A stretch of 64,000 nt of DNA from Methyloceanibacter methanicus (GCF_001723285.1 NZ_LPWG01000014.1:124001-188000); one strand, 5' to 3'; counted from the stretch's first letter, positions 1-9,551 are shown. Translations and numbers: made by a program. The notes: generated by a model not told the origin, from the sequence alone.

Positions 1-66
1 GAGAAGACGAGGACCTCCGATCAAGAGGGCTCTCGGACTTCTTCGTCATAATGGGAGCGAAAACGC

Positions 67-71
67 GAGGG
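67..71 (+). promoter_or_regulatory. ribosome binding site of mxaF
   Basis: GAGGG lies seven bases before the ATG at 79 and supports that start. Only 78 bases precede mxaF in this window, so the methanol-inducible promoter itself is probably outside or only partly present; no convincing -35/-10 pair is visible here. Confidence 0.6.
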
Positions 72-78
72 TTCGCAT

Positions 79-1986
79 ATGAGGAGACTTCACAGTATTG
101 GTGGGTATGTGTCGGCGTCATGCGTCGCGCTGGCCCTGGGTGGCCTTCTAACCGGGGCCGCCAACGCCAACGATCGCCTGATCGAGATGGCGAAGAATCC
201 AGAAAACTACGTCATGCCGGGTCTCGACTACACGGCGGACAACTATAGTGAGATGGATCAGATCACCGCGGAGAACGTTAAGGACCTCCGTGTCGCTTGG
301 ACCTTCTCCACGGGTCTGCTGAATGGTCACGAAGGCACGCCGCTCGTGGTCGACGGCGTGATGTACGTCAACAGTTCTTTCCCGAACAACGTCTATGCGC
401 TGGACCTGAAGAATCCGGGCAAGATCAAGTGGCAGTACAAGCCGAAGCAGGATCCCGCGGCCCGTGCCGTGGCATGCTGCGATCTCGTGAACCGCGGCCT
501 GGCTTATTGGCCGAGCGACGACGCGAGCAAGACGCCCAACCTGATCTTCTCGAACCAGCTCGACGGCCACGTTGTGGCGCTGAACGCCGAAACGGGCGAG
601 ATGTACTGGAAGGTCGAGAACGCCGACATCAAGGTCGGTTCGACCCTTACCGTGGCGCCGTATGTCGTCAAGGATCTGGTCATCATCGGATCGTCGGGCG
701 CTGAGCTCGGCGTGCGTGGCGTCACCACCGCCTACAACGTCAAGACGGCGGAGATGGTGTGGCGTCGGTTTGCGACCGGTCCCGACGACGAGATCGGCAT
801 CGGCGACGACTTCAACAAGGCCAATCCCCAGTATGGTCAGAAAGGTCTCGGCCTTGCGACTTGGGAAGACGATGCCTGGAAGATCGGCGGCGGCACCAAC
901 TGGGGTTGGTATGCCTACGATCCGTCCCTGGACCTGATCTACTACGCTCGGGCAACCCCTCGCCCGTGGAACGAGACGATGCGTCCGGGCGACAACAAGT
1001 GGACCATGACCATCATGGCCCGCAACGCCGACGACGGTATGCTCAAGTGGGGCTACCAGAAGACCCCGCATGACGAGTGGGACTACGCCGGCGTCAACGT
1101 GATGATGCTCTCCGATCAGAAAATCGACGGTAAGGACCTGAAGCTGGTCACCCACCCGGACCGGAACGGCATCATCTACACGCTGAACCGCGTGAACGGC
1201 GATCTTGTCCGTGCCGACTTCCTGGACGACACCGTCAACGTTTGGACGCATGTCGACATGAAGACGGGTATCCCGGTGCGTAACCCGGAATACGGCACGC
1301 GCATGGAGCACAAGGGCAAGGATATCTGCCCGTCGGCCATGGGCTACCACGACCAAGCCCACGACTCGTACGATCCGGAGCGGGGTCTCTTCTACCTCGC
1401 CATCAACCACATCTGCATGGATTGGGAGCCCTTTATGCTTCCCTATCGCGCCGGCCAGTTCTTTGTCGGTGCCACCCTGTCGATGTACCCGGGTCCGAAG
1501 GGCGACCGTGCCAACTATCTTGGTCTCGGTCAGGTCAAGGCCTACAGCGCGCCTGATGGCAAGTACAAGTGGTCGGTCATGGAGCGCTTCGCCGCTTGGG
1601 GCGGTACGCTCGCGACCAAGGGCGGTGTGATGTTCTACCCGACCCTGGATGGCTACTTCAAAGCCCGCAACTCCGACACCGGCGAGCTTCTGTGGAAGTT
1701 CAAGATGCCGTCTGGCGGTATCGGCTATCCGATGACCTACGAGCACAACGGCACGCAGTATGTCGCAGTGTACTACGGCGTCGGCGGCTGGCCGGGTGTT
1801 GGTCTGGTGTTCGACCTCCAGGATCCGACGGCGGGTCTCGGTGCCGTGGGTGCGTTCCGCAACCTGCAGAACTGGACCCAGCAGGGCGGTGGCCTCTTGG
1901 TCTTCTCGCTCGACGGCAAAGGCCCGTACAGCGAGGACGTGAATCTCGACGAGTACTCGAACGAGATCGTCACGGACGGAACCTAG
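79..1986 (+). CDS. mxaF: PQQ-dependent methanol dehydrogenase, large (alpha) subunit
   Basis: Periplasmic PQQ/Ca2+ enzyme that oxidises methanol to formaldehyde, pairing with MxaI and passing electrons to MxaG. The 635-residue product has a Sec signal peptide ending near ANA (residue 31), the vicinal Cys133-Cys134 pair that forms the disulfide over PQQ, Glu209 as a Ca2+ ligand, and catalytic Asp335 in WDYAGVN. Ala337 sits where lanthanide-type XoxF has a second Asp, so this is the calcium MxaF type. Residues 290-296 read ARATPRP, but a one-base shift gives GSGNPSP, the usual family sequence including the Ca2+-ligand Asn. A base is probably missing near 946 and one extra near 963, so the local protein sequence is likely wrong. 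First gene of the mxa operon; mxaJ follows after 238 bases. Confidence 0.98.
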   Translation: MRRLHSIGGYVSASCVALALGGLLTGAANANDRLIEMAKNPENYVMPGLDYTADNYSEMDQITAENVKDLRVAWTFSTGLLNGHEGTPLVVDGVMYVNSSFPNNVYALDLKNPGKIKWQYKPKQDPAARAVACCDLVNRGLAYWPSDDASKTPNLIFSNQLDGHVVALNAETGEMYWKVENADIKVGSTLTVAPYVVKDLVIIGSSGAELGVRGVTTAYNVKTAEMVWRRFATGPDDEIGIGDDFNKANPQYGQKGLGLATWEDDAWKIGGGTNWGWYAYDPSLDLIYYARATPRPWNETMRPGDNKWTMTIMARNADDGMLKWGYQKTPHDEWDYAGVNVMMLSDQKIDGKDLKLVTHPDRNGIIYTLNRVNGDLVRADFLDDTVNVWTHVDMKTGIPVRNPEYGTRMEHKGKDICPSAMGYHDQAHDSYDPERGLFYLAINHICMDWEPFMLPYRAGQFFVGATLSMYPGPKGDRANYLGLGQVKAYSAPDGKYKWSVMERFAAWGGTLATKGGVMFYPTLDGYFKARNSDTGELLWKFKMPSGGIGYPMTYEHNGTQYVAVYYGVGGWPGVGLVFDLQDPTAGLGAVGAFRNLQNWTQQGGGLLVFSLDGKGPYSEDVNLDEYSNEIVTDGT

Positions 1987-2000
1987 TCAGACGAACGGTT

Positions 2001-2030
2001 CTGCCAGGCCGCGATTTCGCGGCCTGGCAG
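2001..2030 (+). terminator. strong hairpin between mxaF and mxaJ
   Basis: A perfect inverted repeat of 14 bp arms (CTGCCAGGCCGCGA and its complement) around a TT centre starts 15 bases after the mxaF stop. No T-run follows, so it is more likely a 3'-end stabilising structure or partial terminator that raises mxaF mRNA over the downstream genes than a full intrinsic terminator. That role is inferred. Confidence 0.7.
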
Positions 2031-2224
2031 GGCTTCGCCTCCCCCGTAACTACCGTGGGATGCGGGACGTCCGGTGACCGGGACGCAAGGTGGGCATCTC
2101 CGCCACAACCTCCGAGCAAGACTGCCAAGAGTGTTGCGTCGTGATGCCCCCATCATCGTCCCATCGATGCGCCGGTTCTCGCTCTCCCCAAAACGAGAAC
2201 GACACGTCTGCAAGGACAAGAACG

Positions 2225-3112
2225 ATGGACAAGATAACGAAACTCTTCGGCAAAGCACTTTTGGCAAGTGTCGCCGTCTGCGCTCTCCTGACCAGCCCTG
2301 CACATGCGGCCGACGATGCCGATGGGACCGCGCAGGACATGTTGCGGGTCTGCGCCGGCGCCAAGGAGAATCCCTATTCCACGAAGGACGAAAAAGGCTT
2401 CGAGAACCGCATTGCAAAAGCGCTCGGCGAGGTCATGGGCAAGAAGGTGGTCTTTGCCTGGGAAGACAAGCCCGCGATCTATGTGGTGCGCGACCAACTG
2501 GACAAGAACAATTGCGATCTGGTGGTCGGCGTCGACACGGGCGATCCGCGCCTGCTCACGACGACGCCCTATTACCGCGCCGGTTATGTCTTCGTGCAGC
2601 CGGCGGACTCCGAGCTTGAAATCGAGGCGTTTGACAGCCCCGATCTCGCGCGGGCCAACAATGTCGGTTACGAGCCCGGCGGTCCAGCCGAAGTGATGAT
2701 GGTGAAGCACGGCCTCTTCAGCAAGAACTTCAACTACGTGAAGTCGCTGACGAACTACAAGAGCTCGCGCAACCAGTTCCTGCGCATCGATCCCGCGCTG
2801 ATGGTGAGCAATGTCCTGGACGGCAAGTCCGATGTCGCCATTGCGTTCGCGCCATCGGTGGCGCGCTACGTCAAGGAATCGGGCGGCAAGCTCAAAATGA
2901 CGCCGGTGCCGGACAAGAATTTCCGCTTCGACGGCGAGCCGGTCCTGTTTCACTTCGATCAATCGATGGGCGTGCGCAAGGACGATAAGGAGTTCTTCGA
3001 GGAAGTCGAAGAGGCGCTGAAAAAGGCCAAGCCGGAGATCATCGAGATTCTCACCGATGAAGGCATTCCGGTCGAGGAGCCGACACAGCCGCCCGCAGGA
3101 ACGAAGTCCTAG
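2225..3112 (+). CDS. mxaJ: MxaJ, periplasmic solute-binding-like methanol oxidation protein
   Basis: Periplasmic protein of the extracellular solute-binding fold that is needed for methanol dehydrogenase assembly or stability; its exact role in the family is still unclear. The 295-residue product has a signal peptide of about 28 residues ending AHA, then conserved MxaJ segments such as LRVCAG near the mature start, GFENRIAKAL, NCDLVVGVDTGDPRLLTTTPYYR and GYEPGGPAE. The ATG at 2225 is preceded by AAGGA eight bases upstream. An in-frame extension to 2090 exists but lacks a ribosome site and would bury the signal peptide. Its order between mxaF and mxaG is canonical. Confidence 0.95.
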   Translation: MDKITKLFGKALLASVAVCALLTSPAHAADDADGTAQDMLRVCAGAKENPYSTKDEKGFENRIAKALGEVMGKKVVFAWEDKPAIYVVRDQLDKNNCDLVVGVDTGDPRLLTTTPYYRAGYVFVQPADSELEIEAFDSPDLARANNVGYEPGGPAEVMMVKHGLFSKNFNYVKSLTNYKSSRNQFLRIDPALMVSNVLDGKSDVAIAFAPSVARYVKESGGKLKMTPVPDKNFRFDGEPVLFHFDQSMGVRKDDKEFFEEVEEALKKAKPEIIEILTDEGIPVEEPTQPPAGTKS

Positions 3113-3131
3113 GATAACGAAGTCCTAGGAT
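3100..3131 (+). repeat. perfect 2 x 16 bp tandem repeat over the mxaJ stop
   Basis: The unit AACGAAGTCCTAGGAT occurs twice in direct succession (3100-3115 and 3116-3131). The mxaJ stop codon TAG at 3110-3112 lies in the first copy, so the duplication leaves the protein end unchanged. Probably a recent slippage or unequal-exchange duplication. Confidence 0.9.
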
Positions 3132-3138
3132 GTTGAAC

Positions 3139-3158
3139 GCGGGCGTCTGGGCGCCCGC
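3139..3158 (+). terminator. GC-rich hairpin between mxaJ and mxaG
   Basis: GCGGGCG and CGCCCGC form a 7-bp stem with a six-base loop. No T-run follows, so it is more likely an mRNA processing or stability element inside the operon than a full terminator. It is the second of three intergenic hairpins in the first half of the mxa operon. Confidence 0.5.
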
Positions 3159-3204
3159 ATGAAGAAGACTCGAGAAAGAAGATTTGAGAAGGAAGCGAAA
3201 CGTA

Positions 3205-3771
3205 ATGAGGCAGGGTTTTAAGGTTGCAGCTGTTGTGGCAGCGCTTTCGTTGATTCCGCTGATGGCTCTCGCCCAACAGATTCAACTTGTCCACACCATC
3301 ACCGGAATGCCGCTCGATCTCAGTCTTTCTCCAGAGAATGGCCGAGATACGCCCGCCGTGAAGGAATCTTCTGAGACCGGCGTCAATCCCTACAACGGAG
3401 TCGAGAGCTGCATGCATGAGGCCGAGGAGGTGTACCTGACGGCGTGTTCGGGATGCCACGGTCATATCGGCGAAGGCAAGCTTGGCCCAGGTCTCAACGA
3501 CGACTACTGGACCTATCCGAAGAACCAGACCGACAAAGGCCTGTTCGAGACGATCTATGGCGGTGCCCGGAGCATGATGGGACCGCAGGCGTCCGCCAGA
3601 ACAATGGACGAGATCCTGTTGGTGATCGCCTGGATTCGTCATCTGTACAAAGGGGACGTCGAGGGTGCCGTCTGGCTCACCGACGAGCAGAAGGCGAACT
3701 TCGTTGCCTTCGACCCCGATCACCACAAGCCCGAAGCGGAAGAATTGGAATGCGAGATTCCCGCGCAGTGA
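3205..3771 (+). CDS. mxaG: cytochrome c-L, electron acceptor of methanol dehydrogenase
   Basis: Periplasmic c-type cytochrome that takes electrons from reduced PQQ in MxaFI and passes them toward the terminal oxidase. The 188-residue product has a signal peptide of about 23 residues (ending MALA before QQIQ) and a single haem motif CSGCH at residues 81-85, followed by GEGKLGPGLNDDYWTYP, typical of cytochrome cL. The acidic C-terminus is also typical. The ATG at 3205 has AAGGA about ten bases upstream; an upstream TTG at 3184 is less likely. Lies between mxaJ and mxaI as in other mxa operons. Confidence 0.97.
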   Translation: MRQGFKVAAVVAALSLIPLMALAQQIQLVHTITGMPLDLSLSPENGRDTPAVKESSETGVNPYNGVESCMHEAEEVYLTACSGCHGHIGEGKLGPGLNDDYWTYPKNQTDKGLFETIYGGARSMMGPQASARTMDEILLVIAWIRHLYKGDVEGAVWLTDEQKANFVAFDPDHHKPEAEELECEIPAQ

Positions 3772-3852
3772 CCGCATAAAGAGCGGCCGGCGCGGAGAAG
3801 AAGACGGGAACACCGTCGGTAAAGTAGCGACTGAGCACGGAGGAACTGACCC

Positions 3853-4149
3853 ATGACGACGATACTACGCATTACAGGCGCGGCGCTCGCAGGCGCTCTT
3901 GCGCTTGCCGTGACGGCTGGAGGCGCTCTGGCCTATGACGGCACCAACTGCAAGGCCCCCGGCAATTGCTGGGAGCCCAAGCCCGGCTACCCCGAGAAGG
4001 TCGCTGGATCGAAATACGACCCGAAGCACGATCCGAAGGAGCTCGCCAAGCAGGGTGACTCCATGAAGGAAATGGAAGCGCGCAACGCGAAGCGTTCCGA
4101 GAACTTCAAGAAGACCGGCACGTGGGTTTACGACGTTTCCAAGCTCTAG
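3853..4149 (+). CDS. mxaI: methanol dehydrogenase small (beta) subunit
   Basis: Small lysine-rich subunit wrapping round MxaF in the periplasmic alpha2-beta2 enzyme. The 98-residue precursor has a 27-residue signal peptide (ending GGALA) and a mature protein starting YDGTNCKAPGNCWEPKPGYP, with Cys33 and Cys39 as the likely disulfide pair. The length matches the family (about 70-75 mature residues). A GGAGG motif lies shortly before the ATG. Its presence confirms an MxaFI enzyme rather than a lone XoxF. Confidence 0.98.
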   Translation: MTTILRITGAALAGALALAVTAGGALAYDGTNCKAPGNCWEPKPGYPEKVAGSKYDPKHDPKELAKQGDSMKEMEARNAKRSENFKKTGTWVYDVSKL

Positions 4150-4213
4150 CTCTGTCTTGCTTCTCCCAGAGCTAACCCTCGGAACAGGGTGTCCATCACT
4201 GTTTTTCGGGGGC

Positions 4214-4244
4214 GGGGTGCAGCCTAGAGCTGCACCCCCTTTTG
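4214..4244 (+). terminator. hairpin with T-run after mxaI
   Basis: GGGGTGCAGC (4214-4223), loop CTAGA, then GCTGCACCCC (4229-4238), followed by CTTTTG. A perfect 10-bp stem and short T-tract resemble an intrinsic terminator or attenuator separating the highly expressed FJGI segment from the maturation genes RSACKLD, which continue on the same strand 74 bases later. Confidence 0.65.
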
Positions 4245-4317
4245 TCTTCGACAACTCGGACGTCACGCGGCGCGCCAGCGAAAGCCTTGCCGCACAGCGG
4301 AAGAGAGGGGCATTGCC

Positions 4318-5376
4318 ATGGCACGTCTTGCAGGTTCGCACGCCAACCCCGTCAACCGGGACCAGACGATCGATCTCGCCAACTGGCGCGACCGGGCGCG
4401 GGCCTTCGAGGACGTGTTGCGGAACACCATCATCGGTCAGGACCGCGTTCTGCGTCTGCTGACGATCGCCATTTTCGCGCGCGGCCATGTGTTGCTGGAA
4501 GGCGATGTCGGCGTCGGCAAGACCACATTGTTGCGAGCGGCGACGCGCGCTCTAGGCGGCGCCTTCGAGCGGGTCGAGGGGACGATCGACCTCATGCCCG
4601 CGGACCTCATCTATCACACCTACCTCGCCGAGGACGGGCGGCCGCGCGTCGACCCGGGCCCGGTCCTGCGTCATGGCGAGGATCTGACGGTCTTCTTCTT
4701 CAACGAGATCAACCGCGCCCGTCCGCAGGTCCACTCGCTGTTGCTCCGCCTCATGGCCGAGCGGAGCGTCACCGCGTTCAACCGCGAATATCATTTCCCG
4801 CATCTGCTCGTCTTTGCGGATCGCAATAGGATCGAGCGCGAAGAGACCTTCGAATTGCCAGCGGCGGCGCGCGACCGCTTCTTCATGGAGATCTCCATGG
4901 AGACTCCGAAAGACAGAGAGATCCGGCGTGCGCTCGCCTTCGACCGCCGCTTCTACGACGCGGACGCGCTGGTGCAATCGGTCACCGAGGATGTTCTCGA
5001 CCACCAGCTTCTGAACGAGGTTGCGCACGCCATCCAAGGGCGCGTCCAGGCCAGCGAGACGCTGGAGAAATACACGCTGGATCTGTGGTCCGCGGTCCGC
5101 GACCCGGTCTCAGTCGGGATCGAGATCGGCGGCGTCGATATGTCCCGGCTGGTACAGGGCGGCGCGTCTCCGCGCGGGATCGCTTATCTGGTGCGCGCGG
5201 CGCGCGTCGAGGCGTGGCTCAATGGGCGCGACATGGTGGTCCCGGAAGACATCCGTGCCGTGTTCGCGGAAGTCATGTCGCATCGTGTCTTTCTCGATCC
5301 CATTTACGAACTCCGCCGGGAGGCCCTGGTCGATGCCTTGTTCGCGGAGGTCTTTGCGAAGGTGCCCGCGCCATGA
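4318..5376 (+). CDS. mxaR: MoxR-family AAA+ ATPase for methanol dehydrogenase activation
   Basis: AAA+ ATPase of the MoxR group, thought to act with the VWA proteins MxaS, MxaC and MxaL to insert Ca2+ or mature methanol dehydrogenase. The 352-residue protein has Walker A GDVGVGKTT (residues 62-70), Walker B around LTVFFFNE (123-130) and the family segment EREETFELPAAARDRF. It ends in an ATGA overlap with mxaS, showing translational coupling. No frameshift is apparent. Confidence 0.95.
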   Translation: MARLAGSHANPVNRDQTIDLANWRDRARAFEDVLRNTIIGQDRVLRLLTIAIFARGHVLLEGDVGVGKTTLLRAATRALGGAFERVEGTIDLMPADLIYHTYLAEDGRPRVDPGPVLRHGEDLTVFFFNEINRARPQVHSLLLRLMAERSVTAFNREYHFPHLLVFADRNRIEREETFELPAAARDRFFMEISMETPKDREIRRALAFDRRFYDADALVQSVTEDVLDHQLLNEVAHAIQGRVQASETLEKYTLDLWSAVRDPVSVGIEIGGVDMSRLVQGGASPRGIAYLVRAARVEAWLNGRDMVVPEDIRAVFAEVMSHRVFLDPIYELRREALVDALFAEVFAKVPAP

Positions 5377-6259
5377 GCGAGGCTTCTCACGAAGCCGCAT
5401 CTGCCATCGACGTGCCTTACCGGTTGGCCTGGCGCGCTGCCGGCGTCGTATCGGCGCCCATGAAGGGAAGATGGAGGGGGCCGGGGGCCTGTTTCAGGAC
5501 CACGATCTTCTCATTCGCGCCCGGGATCCGCGCCGGATCGACCTGCGCGTCTCGCTGCGCGACCCGTTCGGCAATCTCTATGCAAAACGGTTCGCGCAAC
5601 GCAGCGCGGTCACGCTCTACGCCCTGGTGGATCTGTCGGCTTCCATGGGGTTCGCCGGGCAGGCGCGCAAGGTCGATGTGGCCGCGGATCTGTGTGCGGC
5701 ACTGGCCGCGTCCGCCCGGCGCATTGGCGATTCCTTCGGTCTTATCGGCGCGAACCGCCGCATTGTCCCCGACTGCTTCTGGCCCGCCACAAGCTCGCGC
5801 GGCGCCGAAGCAGAGATGCTGACCAATCTGCGCGGTTTCGATCCGACGGCGCAGGGCGATCTCGGCGACAGCGCGGAGGGGCTCATCGATGCAGCCGCGA
5901 TCATCGCCGGGCGGCGAAAGCTGGTGTTCGTCATCTCGGACTTCTTCATGCCCGATCAGGTGATCGAGTCCGTCTTCGAAGCCCTGTCGGAGCACGACGT
6001 GATTCCGATCGTGCTGCGCGATCCCCGGGAGTGGAACAGCTGCCGCGCTACGGCCTCGTCTCGCTTGCCGATCTGGAGACCGGCCGCAGACGCTTATGTG
6101 ATGCGGCCCGCGCTGCGGGCGGCGCTGATCGCCGACAACGCGGCGCGCGGCGCGCGGCTGCGCGCTCTTGCCATGCGCTATGGAAGGCCGCCCTTCGAAG
6201 TCGTGGGCCGGATCGATTGGGACAGATTCGGCGCCTATCTGATGGGGGAGGTGGGATGA
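5373..6259 (+). CDS. mxaS: MxaS, DUF58/VWA-like maturation protein (frameshifted in this sequence)
   Basis: Cytoplasmic DUF58-type protein with a VWA-like core (VDLSASMG), partner of MxaR in methanol dehydrogenase activation. The start ATG overlaps the mxaR stop. The frame breaks near 5454: the sequence after the shift reads GAHEG then GGLFQDHDLL and RDPRRIDLRVSLRDP, as expected, so one G is probably missing. A second, compensated pair lies at 6031 (missing G) and about 6094 (extra T); between them the alternative frame reads VEQLPRYGLVSLADLETGRR, which fits the family better than the annotated frame. The stop overlaps the mxaA start (ATGA). Probably an intact gene with sequence errors. Confidence 0.88.
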
Positions 6260-7175
6260 TCGCGCTCCTGATCGCCCTGCTGGTGTCGACACCGGCCCTT
6301 GCGGCCGACGAGCCGGCCTCGCCCATCGTGTCCGTCAGCACGATCGAGCCGCGCGGCTTCGGCTATTTCGTCGGGGACCTTCTGACGCGCGACGTCGACG
6401 TGGTAGTTGCCGAGCCCTATGTCCTCGAAAGGGCCTCGGAGCCAAAGCCGGGGCGGCTGTCCTACTGGCTCGATCTTCGCGCGGTCGACGTGTCCGAACG
6501 GCGTGAGCGCGGTGCAACCGGTTATCGCGTCAAACTCGTCTATCAGACCCTTTACGTGCCCCTGTCGCCCACCGTGCGGGAGTTGCCCGCGCTTGAACTG
6601 CGTTTCACCGATGGCGACAAGACCGTGGCGGCCAAGGTGCCGGCGTCGAGATTCGTCATGGCGCCGTTGCGCGAGGTCATTCCGGAGGTGCCCGCGGAAG
6701 GACCGGAAGGCTATCTGAGACCGGATGCGGCGCCGCAGCCGATCTCCACGCGCCGCGACCGCCTTCTGTTTGCCGCGGGCCTCGGCCTCACCGTCCTGGC
6801 TCTCATCGGCCTCGCCTACGATCGCGCCTGGTGGCCGTTCCGCAGCCGGCCCAGCCGTCCGTTTGCGCGCGCGGCCCGCCGGTTGCGGTCGCTGGCGCGC
6901 TCGTCAAGCGACGACGCCTATCGCGAGGGCCTGCTCGATCTGCACCGGGCCTTTGATGCCTCGGCCGGCCGCCGCGTGCTCGCCGAGGACGTCAGCGGAT
7001 TTCTGGAAAGCCATGCCGTGTTCCGGCCCCAGGAGCGCGAGATCGGACGTTTCTTCGCCGCCTCTCGCCAAGCCTTCTTTGCCAACGATATCGGCGGTGC
7101 CGAGACGGCGATGCCGTTGCCGGCGTGGCCGCACTCGGGACGGAACTCAGTGCCGCCGAAAGGAGGGCCGCATGA
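6256..7175 (+). CDS. mxaA: MxaA, membrane protein for methanol dehydrogenase calcium insertion (frameshifted near its end)
   Basis: Needed with MxaK and MxaL for Ca2+ insertion or activity of methanol dehydrogenase. The product of about 306 residues starts with a signal peptide (MIALLIALLVSTPALA), has a periplasmic beta-rich region, one membrane segment near LLFAAGLGLTVLALIGLAY and a cytoplasmic helical tail. One base is missing near 7123: the shifted frame reads VAALGTELSAAERRAA and stops at 7173-7175, giving an ATGA overlap with mxaC. Without that correction the frame would run on for 230 unrelated residues. Confidence 0.88.
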
Positions 7176-8937
7176 ATTTCGCAGTGAGCCACCCGTATGT
7201 TCTGTTCCTGCTTCCGCTCGCCATCCTGCCGCTTCTGACGATGGCGCAGGAGGCCGATCCCTATCCGTCCTTGGGCGCCGCGAAACCCGATCCGCTGTCG
7301 CAGGCTGTGGACCTTGCCTTGCGCGTCCTGGGCAGCCTCGCCGTGGCCGCGCTCGTGCTCGGTCTCGCAGGATTGCATATCAGGGGGCAGAGCATCGAAC
7401 GGACGGGCGAGGGCGCCAGCATCGTCCTGCTGTTCGACCGCTCGGCGAGTATGAACGACACCTTCGCCGGACAAGCCCCGACGCGCAGCGGCGAGGAATC
7501 GAAATCGGCCGCGGCGCGGCGGTTCCTGAAACAATTCGTCGAGACCCGCGAACACGATCGTTTCGGCGTCGCGGCCTTCTCGACTGCGCCCATGTTCGTC
7601 TTGCCGTTGTCCGACCACAAGGATGCGACCGTCGCCGCCATCGACGCCATCGTGCAGCCGGGGCTTGCGCTCACCAATGTCGGCAAGGGGCTCGCCATAG
7701 CGCTCTCCCTGCACGACACGGACATCGTCTCGACTCGGGATACGGATTCAGGGGTGTCCAACCGCGCCATCGTGCTCGTGTCCGACGGCGCCGCCGTGAT
7801 CGACCGGAAGATGCAGCAGAAGCTGGAAGCTGCCTTTCTGAAGCGCCCCGTGAACCTGTATTGGATTTTCCTGAGGACTGAAGGATCGCGGGGAATCTTC
7901 CAGGCGCCGGACCCCAACAAACCGGACACACCGCGGGCGATGCCGGAGCGCCATCTCAACCTCTTCTTCGAAAATCTCAAGATTCCCTACAAGGCGTTCG
8001 AGGTGGAGAACCCCTCTGCCGTCGGAGAAGCCATCGCCACCATCGACAAGCTCGAGCGGCGCCCCATGCGCTACCTTGAGCGTATTCCCCAGAAGGACCT
8101 GTCGGGCCTCGCGTATGGGATCGCCACCGGTGCCCTGCTTCTTCTGGTTCTCGCCAGGCTCGCGGAGACCAGAGTCTCGCAGCCGGCTGCGCGTCGGCCA
8201 ACGCTCCTGCGCGTGGGCCTCGGGCTTGTGCTCTGCGCCACAAGCCTCGTTGGCACCTCGCAAGATCCGGCGCGTGGCGCCGAAGTCACGCGCGAGCAGC
8301 TCTTGGCTGTTTTGGAGGCCTATGGCGAGGAACGGCCCGACCTCTCGCGCCGGGACCTGACCGGTATCGACCTCTCCGGCATCGATTTCAAGAAGGCGGA
8401 CTTGTTCGCGGCGAACCTGAGCGGTTCGGCGGTGCAGGGCGCAAGCTTTGCCGGCGCCAACCTCAACCGCATGGTCGCGGAAGGTGCGGATTTCTCCGAC
8501 GCGAATTTCGACGGTGCGAGCATGTTCGCCGTGGTCATGAACGGTTCGGACCTGACGGGTGCCAATCTTTCCAACACCCGCATCATCGGCCAGCTGATCA
8601 AGGCGCGCATGGACAAGGTCAAGATGGTCGATGCCGATCTCGGCGCCGACCCCGCCAACCAGGGCATGGTGCCGGTGCGCCTCGACATGTCCGGCGCAAG
8701 CTCGAAGGGGCCGATCTCACGGGCTCGAACCTCGTCCATGTCGTCCTCTCTTACGCAAATCTGCGCGATGCCATCCTGGTCAAGACGCGGTTCAATTGGG
8801 CCAAGCTGCCCGGCGCCCAGCTGGACGGGGCCGACGTCACAGGTGCGGATTTTTCCAACGCCGATCTCGAGGGCGCCACGGTGTCCGGGCTGAAGGGCGT
8901 TGAGACCGCGACGGGCTTCCCGGAGGACGTACGATGA
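7172..8937 (+). CDS. mxaC: MxaC VWA protein with a C-terminal pentapeptide-repeat extension
   Basis: Membrane VWA protein of the methanol dehydrogenase maturation set. Residues 1-75 hold two membrane segments; the VWA domain has the MIDAS motif DRSAS from residue 89 and ends near residue 305; further membrane segments lie at about 310-330 and 346-362. From residue 395 to the end there are pentapeptide repeats of A(D/N)LxG type (DLTGIDLSGIDF, AEGADFSDANFDGA). As far as I know MxaC is usually about 350 residues, so the extension of roughly 230 residues is unusual. One base is missing near 8697; the shifted frame continues the repeats (KLEGADLTGSNL, LDGADVTGADF) to a TGA at 8935-8937. No in-frame ATG separates the two parts, so they look fused. 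Confidence 0.85.
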
Positions 8938-9551
8938 CCGGGGCGCGGCACGCGGCTCCCGGGCCCGGACCGCTGAGCCGGACCCTCGGCGCGCTGTATC
9001 GCGCGCGCATCGTGTTCGTGTGGCTCTTGCTTGCCACGGGGCTCGCCCTCGCAATCGCATCCGGATGGAAATGGTACGCGGGCTGGCACGACAACCGGAC
9101 CATCCGCGCGCTGGGCGCGGGAGAGAATGTCGAGATCGCGCCGGACAAGGCCTCGCCGGCGGTTCTGTTCGCCCGCGCACATTATCTTCTAAAGCGCGAC
9201 AGGGTCGGCGAGGCGCAAGTGCTGCTCGATCAGGCGAATTTCCGCGCCGACGACAAGACACGCGTGGCCATGCTCTACGACGACGGCAACGCGCGCTTGC
9301 GGGCCACCTTCGTCGCGATCGAACAGGGCAAGTTCGATAAGGCGACATCGCTCGTCAATCTCGCCAAGGCCGACTACATCCAAGCGTTGCGGCTCGAACC
9401 GCGCGCCTGGGATGTCAAATACAACATGGATGTGGCGGCGCGACTGGTGCGGGATTTGCCCAATATCGCACCCAGCGAAGAAGACATGCAGCAGGAGCCG
9501 CGCAAGGACCTCTGGAGCGATCTGCCCGGCGTTCCGCGAGGCGCGCCATGA
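8934..9551 (+). CDS. mxaK: MxaK, methanol dehydrogenase calcium-insertion protein
   Basis: A 205-residue protein with one N-terminal membrane segment (about 27-46) and a helical, TPR-like periplasmic region (FARAHYLLKRDRVGEAQVLLDQA; GKFDKATSLVNLAKADYIQALRLEP). MxaK acts with MxaA and MxaL in Ca2+ insertion into methanol dehydrogenase. It starts in an ATGA overlap with mxaC and ends in an ATGA overlap with mxaL, so this whole maturation block is translationally coupled. The YIQALRLEPRAWDVKYNMD segment is typical of the family. Confidence 0.9.
   Translation: MTGARHAAPGPGPLSRTLGALYRARIVFVWLLLATGLALAIASGWKWYAGWHDNRTIRALGAGENVEIAPDKASPAVLFARAHYLLKRDRVGEAQVLLDQANFRADDKTRVAMLYDDGNARLRATFVAIEQGKFDKATSLVNLAKADYIQALRLEPRAWDVKYNMDVAARLVRDLPNIAPSEEDMQQEPRKDLWSDLPGVPRGAP

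Noticed and set aside
148-1746. Long open frame opposite mxaF (532 codons).
   Set aside because: Antisense shadow of a GC-rich, strongly codon-biased gene; no domain, signal peptide or ribosome site.
79-1986. Lanthanide-type XoxF identity for the first gene.
   Set aside because: The residue two after the catalytic Asp is Ala, not Asp, and mxaI, mxaJ and mxaG of the calcium system follow.
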